Shown: piece after piece, positions 1 through 8,002 of the stretch
Layout: the number at the start of each line of letters is the position of its first letter
Numbering within the stretch: position 1 is the first letter of the stretch
NCBI GenBank assembly: GCA_016188005.1
Contig: JACPIQ010000115.1
Coordinates: forward strand, 1-48,237
From: Candidatus Rokuibacteriota bacterium
GTDB taxonomy: Bacteria; Methylomirabilota; Methylomirabilia; Rokubacteriales; CSP1-6
Length of the DNA stretch: 48,237 nt
Direction: 5' to 3'
Notes under the pieces: generated by a model
What the model was told of the DNA's origin: nothing
Databases searched by the model: none
What the model saw: the letters and a program-made list of their open reading frames with translations, nothing else
Made by a program: the position numbers and the translations under genes

Positions 1-85
1 CCGCTCTCAGCGCGCCGCCGGCCTCCGGCCGCTTGCACTCTCACGCGGGCTCGGAGTACAACACTCGTGCTTGGGGCGCTCGCCC

Positions 86-133
86 ACTGGCCGGTTTTCA
101 CCCGTCCACGACTGGCCGGTTTTCAGGTGTCCA
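86..133. repeat. Two direct repeats resembling an IS21-family terminus
   Basis: The 15-base unit ACTGGCCGGTTTTCA occurs at 86-100 and again at 111-125, each followed by a similar tail (CCCGTCCAC and GGTGTCCAC). Repeated GAAAACCGGCCA-type units near a TGTCCA end are typical of IS21-family termini, which carry several transposase-binding repeats. The repeat block coincides exactly with the place where the SpvB-like gene on the minus strand loses its homology, so it is probably the edge of an element lying to the left of the window. No transposase gene is visible here, so the family assignment is inference. Confidence 0.5.
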
Positions 134-625
134 CCGAGGGCGATGCCGGGTGCCGTCCTTGGTGGTGAGGGTCCAATAGTCGCTCGGCGCGTCGTACCGG
201 AGATGCGCGAGGATGTCGTCCTTGGTGCGGTAGAGGCTCTGGGCGCCGTCCACGAGGGCGAGATCGTAGCTGCGGCCGCCGAAGAAGAGCTTGAAGGTGT
301 CGTCCGAAGCGGTCAGCGTGTTCTTCGTGTCCCGCGTGATCTGACCGCCCACATCGAGGGTCCAGCCCAGCCCGGCGGATTGGCCCTGGGTGCGGGCTCC
401 CAACTCGTCGACGGTCCGGCTGTCGTAGCGGAGGACGACCGCCGGCGCCATCCCCGCGGCCCCAGCTGGGGCCACGGCCCGGATCTGGGCTGTGGCCGCA
501 CCCGTGAACAGGTCCGAACCTACACCCTCGATGGCGATGGTGTCCTCGGACTCGGTTCCCTGGGCGGGCACAATGGATAGGGTCATGACCATGACTATCG
601 CGATGCTGAGCAGAAGTTGGCGCAT
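98..625 (-). pseudogene. N-terminal fragment of a SpvB/Rhs-type toxin-complex protein
   Basis: The ATG at 625 follows a GGGAGG ribosome binding site and opens a signal peptide (residues 1-28, hydrophobic IAIVMVMTLSIVP then AQG). Residues 35-165 match the N-terminal SpvB/insecticidal-toxin region: DLFTGAATAQI, an AGMAPAVVLRYDS strand, GLGWTLDVGGQITRDTKN, then FGGRSYDL and KDGTRHR. Full-length family members run to over a thousand residues and are secreted or surface proteins with Rhs repeats; here the frame ends after 175 codons. The last dozen residues (WTPENRPVVDG) are encoded by the repeat unit at 86-133, so the gene was cut by an insertion. The protein is probably non-functional. Confidence 0.7.
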
Positions 626-959
626 GCTTGCCTCCCGGCTCATGGGGCATTGCGGATCGTTGGACCCCACCGTGCCGTGTGGTGCCTTGCTCATCAATGA
701 ACGGGTGAGCGCAACAGATGGAGGAACGGTTCGAGGCGCGTCGAAGGTCACGTGGCCGGCGCCGTGCGCCGGGCGATGAATCGCCCAGCCAGTCAACGGC
801 GTCGTGTCACTGCCTGGATCCTGGGTTTGGGAGCACTGTCCACGGGCGAGCCGGAGTCCCTGGCGGCGCCGCCGGTGGCTCGATGCCGGATTCCGGGAGC
901 CGGGCGGCCGCGGGGAACGGAGGCCCTGAGCCCCCAGGGCCTCCGGCGGGGGCCCGGCC

Positions 960-1326
960 GCACCGACGCGGCGCTTCGAGGGATCGCGCAAGAGCACCAC
1001 CAGGGGGAGGGTGGGCTCTGCGGCCGTCAGGGGCGGCGACGGGGCCGCCGCGGCTGTAGTCGCCTCCGTCCGGGTCGGGCTGAAGAGGTTCCGTGCCGCG
1101 ATGCTGTCCACTGCGGTGGACAGCGGCACGGGCGACTTCCTCTGATCCTGGATCTCCGCGAGCCGTCCGTGGTCGGGCAGCGTGACCCCGTCGGGAACCG
1201 GAGGAAGGGGGCGCCGGACGAACAGGCTCTGGTAGACCATCCAGGCCAGGAGCCGGCTACCGCCACCAGGGCCGCGTTGACCACCAGCACGACGCCGCGC
1301 TGCCGCCGCGAGAGGCCGCGACTCAC
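960..1326 (-). pseudogene. Frameshifted GspC-like membrane protein fragment
   Basis: A GTG at 1326 overlaps the stop of the upstream AraC-type gene (GTGA) and starts a short cytoplasmic basic segment (SRRQRG) followed by one transmembrane helix (VVLVVNAALVAVAGS). Near 1250-1262 the frame must shift by one base to continue as LLAWMVYQSLFVRRPLPP, and then as a periplasmic stretch containing IAARNLFSPTR, which is reminiscent of type II secretion GspC/PilP-like proteins. Recognisable similarity fades after PLVVLLRDPSKRR near 960. The stretch 626-960 has no convincing gene and presumably holds the decayed 3-prime part and the leader of the SpvB-like gene. The GspC identity is tentative. Confidence 0.4.
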
Positions 1327-2144
1327 GGAGACGCTCCGCGATGAGTCGGAAGCCGGCTCATCGCCCGCCGGTAGGCGCCTGGCCGCAAGCCGGCGTGCTC
1401 CTGAAACCGCCGCGACAGATGCGAGGCATCCGCGAAGCCTGCGCGCTCCGCGACCCGCTCGAGCTTGTCGTCCGTGGCGACGAGGAGGCGTCTGGCCACC
1501 TCGACCCGCACCCGCGTGATGAAGGCCTCGAGCGGGCAGCCGAGCTCCCTCGCGCAGAGATCGACCAGGTGCCGGCGCGACACGGCTAGGGGGCGGCGCA
1601 CCTCGCCGACTCTGGCCTCGGCGAAGTGCGAGGCGACGAAATCGACGGCGCGGGTCACGTGGGGCCCGAGGTGGGGAACCGCGTTGGCGCCGGGCCCGAG
1701 GGCCGCGGCGAGGTGGTCCAGGAGCTTGCCCATGGGCACCGGCTGGTCGAGCATGCTGACCGCACCCAGCCGCGCCAGGTTGTAGATCGTGCTCGGCTGG
1801 CTTTGCCTGAGCAGGACGATGGCCGGCGCGTGAGTCGTCCGGGCGCGGAGCGCGTGGATGGCGGCAGCTGCGTCGAGGCGCGGCGGCGCGTGCTCGACGA
1901 GGACCGCGTCAGGCGTGAGGCGGCTCAGCACGAGAAGGGCCTCGGCGATGGTCGCAGCCGCCGCAACCTGGACCCTACCGTCGAGCAGGACCGCCACGGC
2001 CGCTCGGAACCCGAGGTCCCCATGCGCGACGAGGAGGCGGGGGCCCCGCACCTGCGTCCTCGCCTCGCCTGCCGAGGAGAGTGCCGCCGCTACTTCCCGG
2101 GGCCGCTGATCGCCATGCTCCAAACGAACCATGCGCCCCTCCAA
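1323..2144 (-). CDS. AraC-family regulator with a receiver-like N-terminus
   Basis: The protein has 273 residues. Residues about 35-150 have the alternating beta-alpha pattern of a response-regulator receiver (RLLVAHGDLGFRAAV, then AVLVEHAPP, AIVLLRQSQ and SMLDQPVPMGKLL). The position normally holding the phospho-accepting aspartate reads LVEHAP, and the conserved lysine is a glutamine, so it looks like a pseudo-receiver not controlled by phosphorylation. Residues about 165-268 form two helix-turn-helix motifs of AraC type (AVSRRHLVDLCARELG and LERVAERAGFADASHLSRRFQEHAGLRP, the best-conserved part). It overlaps the GspC-like fragment by four bases, so it may once have controlled that operon. 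Its target is unknown. Confidence 0.8.
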   Translation of the reverse strand: MEGRMVRLEHGDQRPREVAAALSSAGEARTQVRGPRLLVAHGDLGFRAAVAVLLDGRVQVAAAATIAEALLVLSRLTPDAVLVEHAPPRLDAAAAIHALRARTTHAPAIVLLRQSQPSTIYNLARLGAVSMLDQPVPMGKLLDHLAAALGPGANAVPHLGPHVTRAVDFVASHFAEARVGEVRRPLAVSRRHLVDLCARELGCPLEAFITRVRVEVARRLLVATDDKLERVAERAGFADASHLSRRFQEHAGLRPGAYRRAMSRLPTHRGASP

Positions 2145-2484
2145 CGACCATCGCGGGCGTGACGCCCCGACGGATGGTGCTGAGCGTCGAGGAACTTAAG
2201 GGGGCGCACGGCGCCATCAATGGACGGATGAGCGAAAGCCGTGGACGTGGACTCTGCGCCGCGCGCTCCGCGCGGGCCCCCACTGTTTCTATCAATAGGC
2301 GTGCCAGCGCCGGCTCTCGGGGGATGTCTTTAGGCGACGGGCACTTGCGCAGGCGCCTATCCTGGACTTGCCCCGTGGACTGTGCACAATCGAGGGGGAT
2401 GTGCACTGCCAACAGTGCATGCTCCCTCCAGACAACTGTCCCGGGCAGGGAAGGCTGGTGGCGGGCGCCCGCCTCCCTACCGGG
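2145..2484. other. Intergenic stretch with a short perfect hairpin
   Basis: I see no supported gene here. The one clear structure is an inverted repeat, TGCACTG at 2402-2408 and CAGTGCA at 2413-2419, with a four-base CCAA loop. A run GGGGGA just before it and TCCC just after it can extend the pairing. It could be an operator for the divergent or upstream genes, or a weak transcription terminator for the ddl remnant side; no T-run follows it on either strand. Confidence 0.4.
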
Positions 2485-3127
<643 letters not shown>

Positions 3128-3883
3128 CCCTTTCGTCCTGATCGCTGAACCGCGGCGGCCGCCCCTGGAGGAGGGCCTCGATGCCCTCCTTCCAGTCAGC
3201 GCGGCCCCAGATCCGCGCGAAGCATGCCGGGTCGTCCGAGCCGCGCAAAGCGCATTTCGCGGCCCGGAGGGCGGTCGAGGACGCGGCAGTGAGATGGTGG
3301 GCCTCTGCGATGGCTTCCTCTCGCAACCGCCCCGGTGAGGCCACGTGGCCCACGAGCCCGATCGCGGCAGCCTCCCGGACCTCGATGCCCTGTCCCGTGA
3401 GCAGTAGCCGTGTGGCGGGGGCCCGGCCGACGGCGCTCGTCAGCCGGGAGATCGTGCCCCACCCCGGGATGAACCCGTAACCCAGCTCCGGCAGACGGAA
3501 GCTGGCCCCGGGCGCGGCGATTCGAAGATCGCAGGCGAGTGCCAGCGCCAGCCCGTCGCCGATGACCTGGCCGTTGATGGCCGCGATCGTCGGCAGCGGT
3601 AATGATTCGAGACGGGCGAACACGCTCCGCCCGGCGCGGGCGACATCCGCCCCGTCGGGCACCGTTCGCCAGTACTTCAGGTCGCCACCGGTACAGAACA
3701 CGCCCTCGAGTCCGCTCGCGATCACTGCCGCTCGGGTGTGATGGGTGCTCTCGAGGTCTTGCAGCAGGCGGTCCAGCTCACCGAGCGCCTCGCGGTCCAG
3801 CGCGTTGATCGGGGGCCGGGTCAGCGTGAGCACCGCGATGCTGCCGTCCCACTTGCGATCCCATGCTCCCATGCTCAGCGCTC

Positions 3884-4498
3884 CTATCGAACCGGCTCGC
3901 CGCGCCCGGGCGGCTCGTGGCGGGAACCGCCCGGATCACACCGGAACACGCCGCGGGAGTCGTCGTAGAAGCGGCATTCGGCCTGAAGCATCGCTCGGAG
4001 CGCCTTCCTCGCGCGATGCGTCCGCACCTTCACCGCGGCGACGGAGCAGCCGAGGGCCTCCGCGGCGGCCTGCTCGCTGAGCCCCTCCAGATCCCGCAGC
4101 AGCAGGCTGGCTCGCAGCGGAGGCGACAGCCGGTGGATGTACTGCTGCAGACAGGCCGCCATCTCGCTCTGCTCGAGCCGCTCCTCGGCGGATCGCGCGC
4201 CATCCGGGACATCGGATGGACCGGGCCCATCGGCGTCAGCGTCCAGCGAGGCCGTCCGGCTCGATTCGCGGGCGGCCCGGCTCTTGAGGTGATCGAAGGC
4301 GACGTTGGAGGCGATGTGGAAGATCCAGGTGGTGCGCGCCTCGGGTGCCTGGAGCGAGGGGAGGCCACGGTGGACCCGGGCGAGCGCCTCCTGGGTCACG
4401 TCCTCGGCATGGCCCGGGTCCCCGACGAGCCCGGCCACGTACCGTGTCAGCCGTGGCCGGTACTCCCTGACGATTGCCTCGAACTCATGGGATTCCAT
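3884..4498 (-). CDS. ECF-type RNA polymerase sigma factor
   Basis: The 204-residue protein has sigma region 2 at about residues 5-75 (EFEAIVREYRPRLTRYV, GHAEDVTQEALARV, WIFHIASNVAFDHLKSR) and region 4 at about 118-168 (LSPPLRASLLLRDLEGLSEQ, ALGCSVAAVKVRTHRARKAL). A C-terminal extension of about 30 residues contains two cysteines (ECRFYDD and FRCDP), as in some ECF groups that sense metal or redox signals. No anti-sigma gene is adjacent. An AhpD-like gene with a CxxC motif lies upstream on the same strand, so a redox-linked regulon is a reasonable guess. Confidence 0.9.
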   Translation of the reverse strand: MESHEFEAIVREYRPRLTRYVAGLVGDPGHAEDVTQEALARVHRGLPSLQAPEARTTWIFHIASNVAFDHLKSRAARESSRTASLDADADGPGPSDVPDGARSAEERLEQSEMAACLQQYIHRLSPPLRASLLLRDLEGLSEQAAAEALGCSVAAVKVRTHRARKALRAMLQAECRFYDDSRGVFRCDPGGSRHEPPGRGEPVR

Positions 4499-4674
4499 GG
4501 GCCCTCCACTTCCCAGGACGAGATCCCGGGGCTCGAAGTTACCGGGAAGCGCCCTTCCCAGCCGCCTCGACGGTACAGCCCCAGGGCCTCGAACACCACA
4601 GACCTCGGTTCCCGACGCGCATCTCCGCGCGAGGCGGGCGGCTGTCCGCCCCCTCGCCGGGATCCGTCATCTCC

Positions 4675-4938
4675 TCAGCCGCAGCACCGGGACGACGTGG
4701 TGTCGGCCGGCCTGTCTTCTCCCTGCCCCAGGAGGCGATTCGCCCGGGCGATCATGAGCCTGGCCGGCGTCTCCTTGACCTGCTGGGCGACGGCGACGGC
4801 CGCCTGGAGCTGGTCGTTCGTGATGCCCGCCTCGCGAGCCTTCTGCACGTGGTAGGCCAGGCAGGGTTCACAGTTGGCCGCGATCGCCGCCCCGACGGCG
4901 ACGAGCTCCTGATGGACTTCCGACAAGGTCGCATCCAT
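4675..4938 (-). CDS. Carboxymuconolactone decarboxylase/AhpD-like protein
   Basis: An 87-residue all-helical protein of the CMD/AhpD superfamily. It carries the AhpD-type redox motif NCEPCLAYH at about residues 22-30 (Cys-Glu-Pro-Cys followed by the proton-relay histidine) and the following helix KAREAGITNDQLQAAVAVAQQV. Members act as alkylhydroperoxidases or thiol-disulfide partners; the small size is normal for single-domain forms. A short tail ends in RCCG. It lies 176 bases upstream of the ECF sigma gene in the same direction. The gap 4499-4674 holds no gene. Confidence 0.85.
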   Translation of the reverse strand: MDATLSEVHQELVAVGAAIAANCEPCLAYHVQKAREAGITNDQLQAAVAVAQQVKETPARLMIARANRLLGQGEDRPADTTSSRCCG

Positions 4939-5056
4939 TCCTGGGCCCTCCTCCGGTTGGTGTGGGACTCTTCGGTGCCGTCACCTGGAAAGACGAGATG
5001 CCCTGGCCCAACGTTACCGCGGCGCCGCACGAGCCCCGTGGCCGGGCGCGCCGGCG

Positions 5057-5910
5057 TCAGCGAGTGCCGAGACGCCTCTCCGGAAGCCGGCACCGCTCCT
5101 GCGCCGGTCCGGCCGGCGCTCGCCGGCCCCTCGCCGCCGGCCTCACCGGCCGCGGAGCGGTTCCAAGTTCGTAGAGGCGGCGGTAGTGCGGGTTCCCCAC
5201 CAGGAGCTCGTCGTGCCGGCCCTGGCCGACGATGCGGCCGTCGTCGAGGAGAATGATGAGGTCGGCGTCGGCGGCCACGCGAAGGTCGTGGGTGATCGTG
5301 AGAGAGGTCCGGCCCGCCATGAGGCGCCCCAGCGCTTCTCTGACCTTCGCCTCGCTCTCGACGTCGAGCCCCGCCATCGGCTCGTCCAGGATCAGGATGG
5401 GGGCATTGCGGACGAGCGCGCGCGCGATCGCGATCCGCCGGCGCTGGCCGCCGGAGAGCGTGCAGCCCCGCTCGCCGACGACCGTGTCATAGCCGTGTTC
5501 GAGCTCGACGATGAAATCGTGGGCGTTGGCCGCGCGGGCGGCGGCCCCGATCTCGTCCGGGGTGGCATCGAGCTTGCCGTACGCCATGTTCTCCCAGATC
5601 GTCGTGCTGAAGAGGACCGAGTCCTGCAGGACCACGGCGGTCTGGTCGCGCAGCGAGGCCAGCGTGTAGCGGCGGATGTTTCTCCCATCGACGAGGACCC
5701 GTCCGGCGCTCGGATCGCAGAAGCGGCTGCCCTGAAGCAACCCGCCGAGAAAGGCGAGGGAGGCGGGGAGCGGCCGCTGCAGCAGGACGTGATCGAAGCT
5801 TCACCGACCAGGGGGCGAGCAGCTCGGTCACCGACAGCCCCAGTATGCAGATCGTGGCGAGCAGCAGGGCGCCCTTCGCCTGGCGCAGGGGGGTGAGGGC
5901 AAATCCCCGC
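5057..5910 (-). pseudogene. ABC exporter gene with its middle deleted and a frameshift
   Basis: Read from about 5903 down, one frame gives the start of an ABC exporter membrane domain (LRQAKGALLLATICILGL, TELLAPWSVK). A frameshift near 5800 is then needed to continue with FDHVLLQRPLPASLAFLGG, the normal loop after the first helix. This joins directly to the ATPase domain just after the place of the Walker A motif (RFCDPSAGRVLVDG). The rest is a good ATPase C-half: Q-loop AVVLQDSVLFSTTIWENM, signature LSGGQRRRIAIARAL, Walker B ILILDEPMAGLD, switch THDLRVAADAD. About five transmembrane helices and the Walker A lysine are absent, so it cannot work as a transporter. Confidence 0.75.
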
Positions 5911-5984
5911 CCGGGACGACAGCTACTCGGGGGATCCCGCCAGCCGGTCGCAGGCTTCGATGTTGGCGATGTGGCGCGTCTTCC

Positions 5985-6767
5985 TCAGGGCCGCACTGCC
6001 GGCGCCTCGATCGTCATCCCGCGCGCCCGCCACATCAGGAACAGCTCGAGATCCACGAGCTCGGGGGCGCCGTATGCATACGGTTCCGCGCGCATCCCGA
6101 CGAGACAGCCGCGCAGCCGCCGCTGGAGCGAGCCGAGCCCTTGCCACTCCAGCCGGTAGAGCGGGTACCCGGTCGGGTGCGCCTGCGGAATGACGTTGCC
6201 CGCGAGCCGCCGCCCCCAGTGGTCGTCGTGACACTGGCCGCAGGAGAGATTGAGCTGGCCCTGGCGCCGATGGAAGGTGGCGCGGCCGGCATCGAGGAAC
6301 GGCTGTGTCCGCTCGTCGATCGCGACCTCGACCGGCCGGCCGCGCGACTGGCGTGCGACGTAGGCGGTCAGCGCGAGCAGGTCCCTGCTTTCCCAGTCGA
6401 GCGGCGGCGCCTGCTGCCGGTCCGTGCGGCAGAGGTTGATGCGCTGCTCGAGATCGATCGGCCGTCCCTTCGCGGTGCTGAACGACGGATGGCGCGCGGC
6501 GACGCCCGTCATGCTCGCGCGGGCGTCGCCATGGCAGTCGGCGCAGGCGCGGCCGGTGGCGCCGGTCTTCCGGTTCCACAGCGCTTCGCCCTCGAGCACC
6601 CAGAGCAGGCCGGGATTGGCGCTGTCGTCGTCCTGCATCGCGCGGGTCTCGCGGCTCATGAAGTCGTAACCCGAGCGGCGTTCGGAGCGCGGGATCTCGC
6701 CGGCGAAGGCCGCCGCCGCCAGCGCGACCGCACTCACCGCGGCGCAGACTTGCCGGACTGACAGCAT
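5985..6767 (-). CDS. soxA: SoxA, dihaem cytochrome c of thiosulfate oxidation
   Basis: The 260-residue precursor has a signal peptide (residues 1-22, ending AAAFAG). There are two haem motifs: CADCH near residue 75 and CGQCH near residue 178. The catalytic-haem cysteine characteristic of SoxA is in GCLVGMRAEPY near residue 224. With SoxX it forms the periplasmic SoxAX enzyme, which joins thiosulfate to the SoxY cysteine. It is the last gene of the sox operon, 12 bases after soxZ. In most sox clusters soxB follows soxA; here the next sequence is a broken ABC exporter, so soxB is missing from this locus. Confidence 0.93.
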   Translation of the reverse strand: MLSVRQVCAAVSAVALAAAAFAGEIPRSERRSGYDFMSRETRAMQDDDSANPGLLWVLEGEALWNRKTGATGRACADCHGDARASMTGVAARHPSFSTAKGRPIDLEQRINLCRTDRQQAPPLDWESRDLLALTAYVARQSRGRPVEVAIDERTQPFLDAGRATFHRRQGQLNLSCGQCHDDHWGRRLAGNVIPQAHPTGYPLYRLEWQGLGSLQRRLRGCLVGMRAEPYAYGAPELVDLELFLMWRARGMTIEAPAVRP

Positions 6768-6779
6768 TCCCCCGCTCGA

Positions 6780-7106
6780 TCACTCGACGGTGATGGCGGC
6801 CGACTCCGTCAGCGAGAAGTCCTTGTCGCCCGTCCAGTGGAACGCGAGGGTGCCGCTCTCCGTGGCGACCGTCGAGAAGACGAGGAACGGATTCGCGGCG
6901 ATCGCCGGGTGGAGCTCGGCGCGGAAGACTTCCGTACCGTTGTAAGTACACACGAAGAGCCGGACGATGTCGCGCGGGATCGGCGCGCCCACCTGGCTCC
7001 GGCGATACCCGGTCTCCATCGGATGCGAGATCAGCGTCTTGATCTCGATGATCTCGCCGCGCTTTGCCCGTTTCGGCACGTTGATCATCGCGCTCGCCAC
7101 GGTCAC
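6780..7106 (-). CDS. soxZ: SoxZ, sulfur carrier partner of SoxY
   Basis: About 108 residues, typical for SoxZ: INVPKRAKRGEIIEIKTLISHPMETGYR near the N-terminus, then PRDIVRLFVCTYNG and the C-terminal FHWTGDKDF. SoxZ has no signal peptide and is exported as a dimer with the Tat substrate SoxY. I chose the GTG at 7106 because it forms a GTGA overlap with the soxY stop and has GGAGG four bases upstream. GTG 7121, GTG 7100 and ATG 7088 are alternatives that change only the poorly conserved first residues. Confidence 0.92.
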   Translation of the reverse strand: MTVASAMINVPKRAKRGEIIEIKTLISHPMETGYRRSQVGAPIPRDIVRLFVCTYNGTEVFRAELHPAIAANPFLVFSTVATESGTLAFHWTGDKDFSLTESAAITVE

Positions 7107-7576
7107 GTCTCCTCCAGGCACGCTGCCAGGGTCACCACGACCGCCGCGCTGGTCGACCAGAACGAGCCGTCACTCAGCTCCGAGATCGCGACGACGGTCT
7201 GGGTGTCGGCGAGCCGGATGCGCGTCGCCACGCTCGCCCGCCCAGCGCGGGGCCCGAGACGGAAGCTGGCGACGTTGGGCTGCGGGTTCTTCTCCGTGAA
7301 GACGTGGATCGCCCGCACGTGGTCGGCCTCGGTCATGGGACTCTCGACGCTGACGGCGAGCGGGACGGTGTTGCCGTTCTCGACCAGCGGTGGCAGCTCG
7401 AGCTTCACCCTGCCCGGAGTGACCCGAGCCGAGCCCACGACCTTGCGGATGGCCTCTCGCATCGCCGCGGGCGTCGCGCGCGGGGGCTCGGCAGCGGCCG
7501 CCGACGCCAGCCCGAGACCGGCGACGGCGCCCCCGGCGACCACCAGGAATTCTCGACGGGATGCCCGTCTCTTCAT
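7103..7576 (-). CDS. soxY: SoxY, sulfur-binding carrier with an unusual C-terminus
   Basis: The 157-residue precursor has a Tat signal (RRASRREFLVVAGG, residues 3-16) cleaved near AAAAEPP. The body shows the SoxY beta-sandwich pattern (KLELPPLVENGNTVPLAVSVESP, HVRAIHVFTEKNPQPNVASF). SoxY normally ends in GGCGG, a swinging arm whose cysteine carries the sulfur substrate. Here the protein ends VTLAACLEET: one cysteine is kept, but the flanking glycines are replaced and four residues follow it. The stop lies in a GTGA overlap with soxZ, so this is not an obvious frameshift. Whether the arm still fits the SoxAX and other active sites is an open question. Confidence 0.9.
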   Translation of the reverse strand: MKRRASRREFLVVAGGAVAGLGLASAAAAEPPRATPAAMREAIRKVVGSARVTPGRVKLELPPLVENGNTVPLAVSVESPMTEADHVRAIHVFTEKNPQPNVASFRLGPRAGRASVATRIRLADTQTVVAISELSDGSFWSTSAAVVVTLAACLEET

Positions 7577-8002
7577 TCAGTCCTTCAATGTCATCAAGAA
7601 GGCCACCACGTCCTCGATCTGCTCCGCGCTGAGGACCGGCTGGCCGCGGTAGGCCGGCGCAACCCGCACCAGTCCCTCGGTACGATGATACGCCGGCATG
7701 ATCGTCGCCGGGTTGACCCGGCCCGGATCGACGATCTGGAGCCGTAGCTGGCCCTCGGACAATCGGCCGCCGACTCCCCTGAGATCGGTGGCGAGGTCGC
7801 CCTGGAGCCGCTCCTCCGGGAACGGCCCGCTGTGACAGAGCAGACAGAGGCCGACCTGGCGGCTGGCGACGATCGCGCGGCCCCGCGCCGGATCGCCCTT
7901 GGCGCCCGTGAGCGGCTGCCGTATCGCATCGTCTGCACGCGCAACGCCGGCCATGCCGCAGACCGCGACGAGCGCAGCGCCCCACGTCGCGACCGCTCTC
8001 AC
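7577..8002 (-). CDS. soxX: SoxX, monohaem cytochrome c
   Basis: A GTG at 8002 overlaps the stop of the flavocytochrome gene (GTGA) and gives a 141-residue precursor with a signal peptide ending GVARA-DD near residue 21. One haem motif, CLLCH, lies near residue 53, and the axial methionine is probably in ATIMPAYH near residue 98. The segment GDLATDLRGVGGRLSEGQLRLQIVDP is typical of SoxX. The protein is the smaller subunit of SoxAX. An upstream extension of the open frame to 8257 has no signal peptide and overlaps another gene, so it was not used. Confidence 0.92.
   Translation of the reverse strand: MRAVATWGAALVAVCGMAGVARADDAIRQPLTGAKGDPARGRAIVASRQVGLCLLCHSGPFPEERLQGDLATDLRGVGGRLSEGQLRLQIVDPGRVNPATIMPAYHRTEGLVRVAPAYRGQPVLSAEQIEDVVAFLMTLKD

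Noticed and set aside
86-125. Possible CRISPR repeat pair
   Set aside because: Only two units with an 10-base spacer, no cas genes, and the units match transposon-end repeats better.
718-1519. Overlapping plus-strand open frames opposite the GspC-like and AraC genes
   Set aside because: Arg/Pro/Gly-rich translations without family features; typical antisense frames of GC-rich DNA.
5923-6951. 342-codon minus-strand frame overlapping soxA and soxZ
   Set aside because: It is out of frame with the clearly recognisable SoxA and SoxZ proteins and its translation is Arg-rich without motifs.
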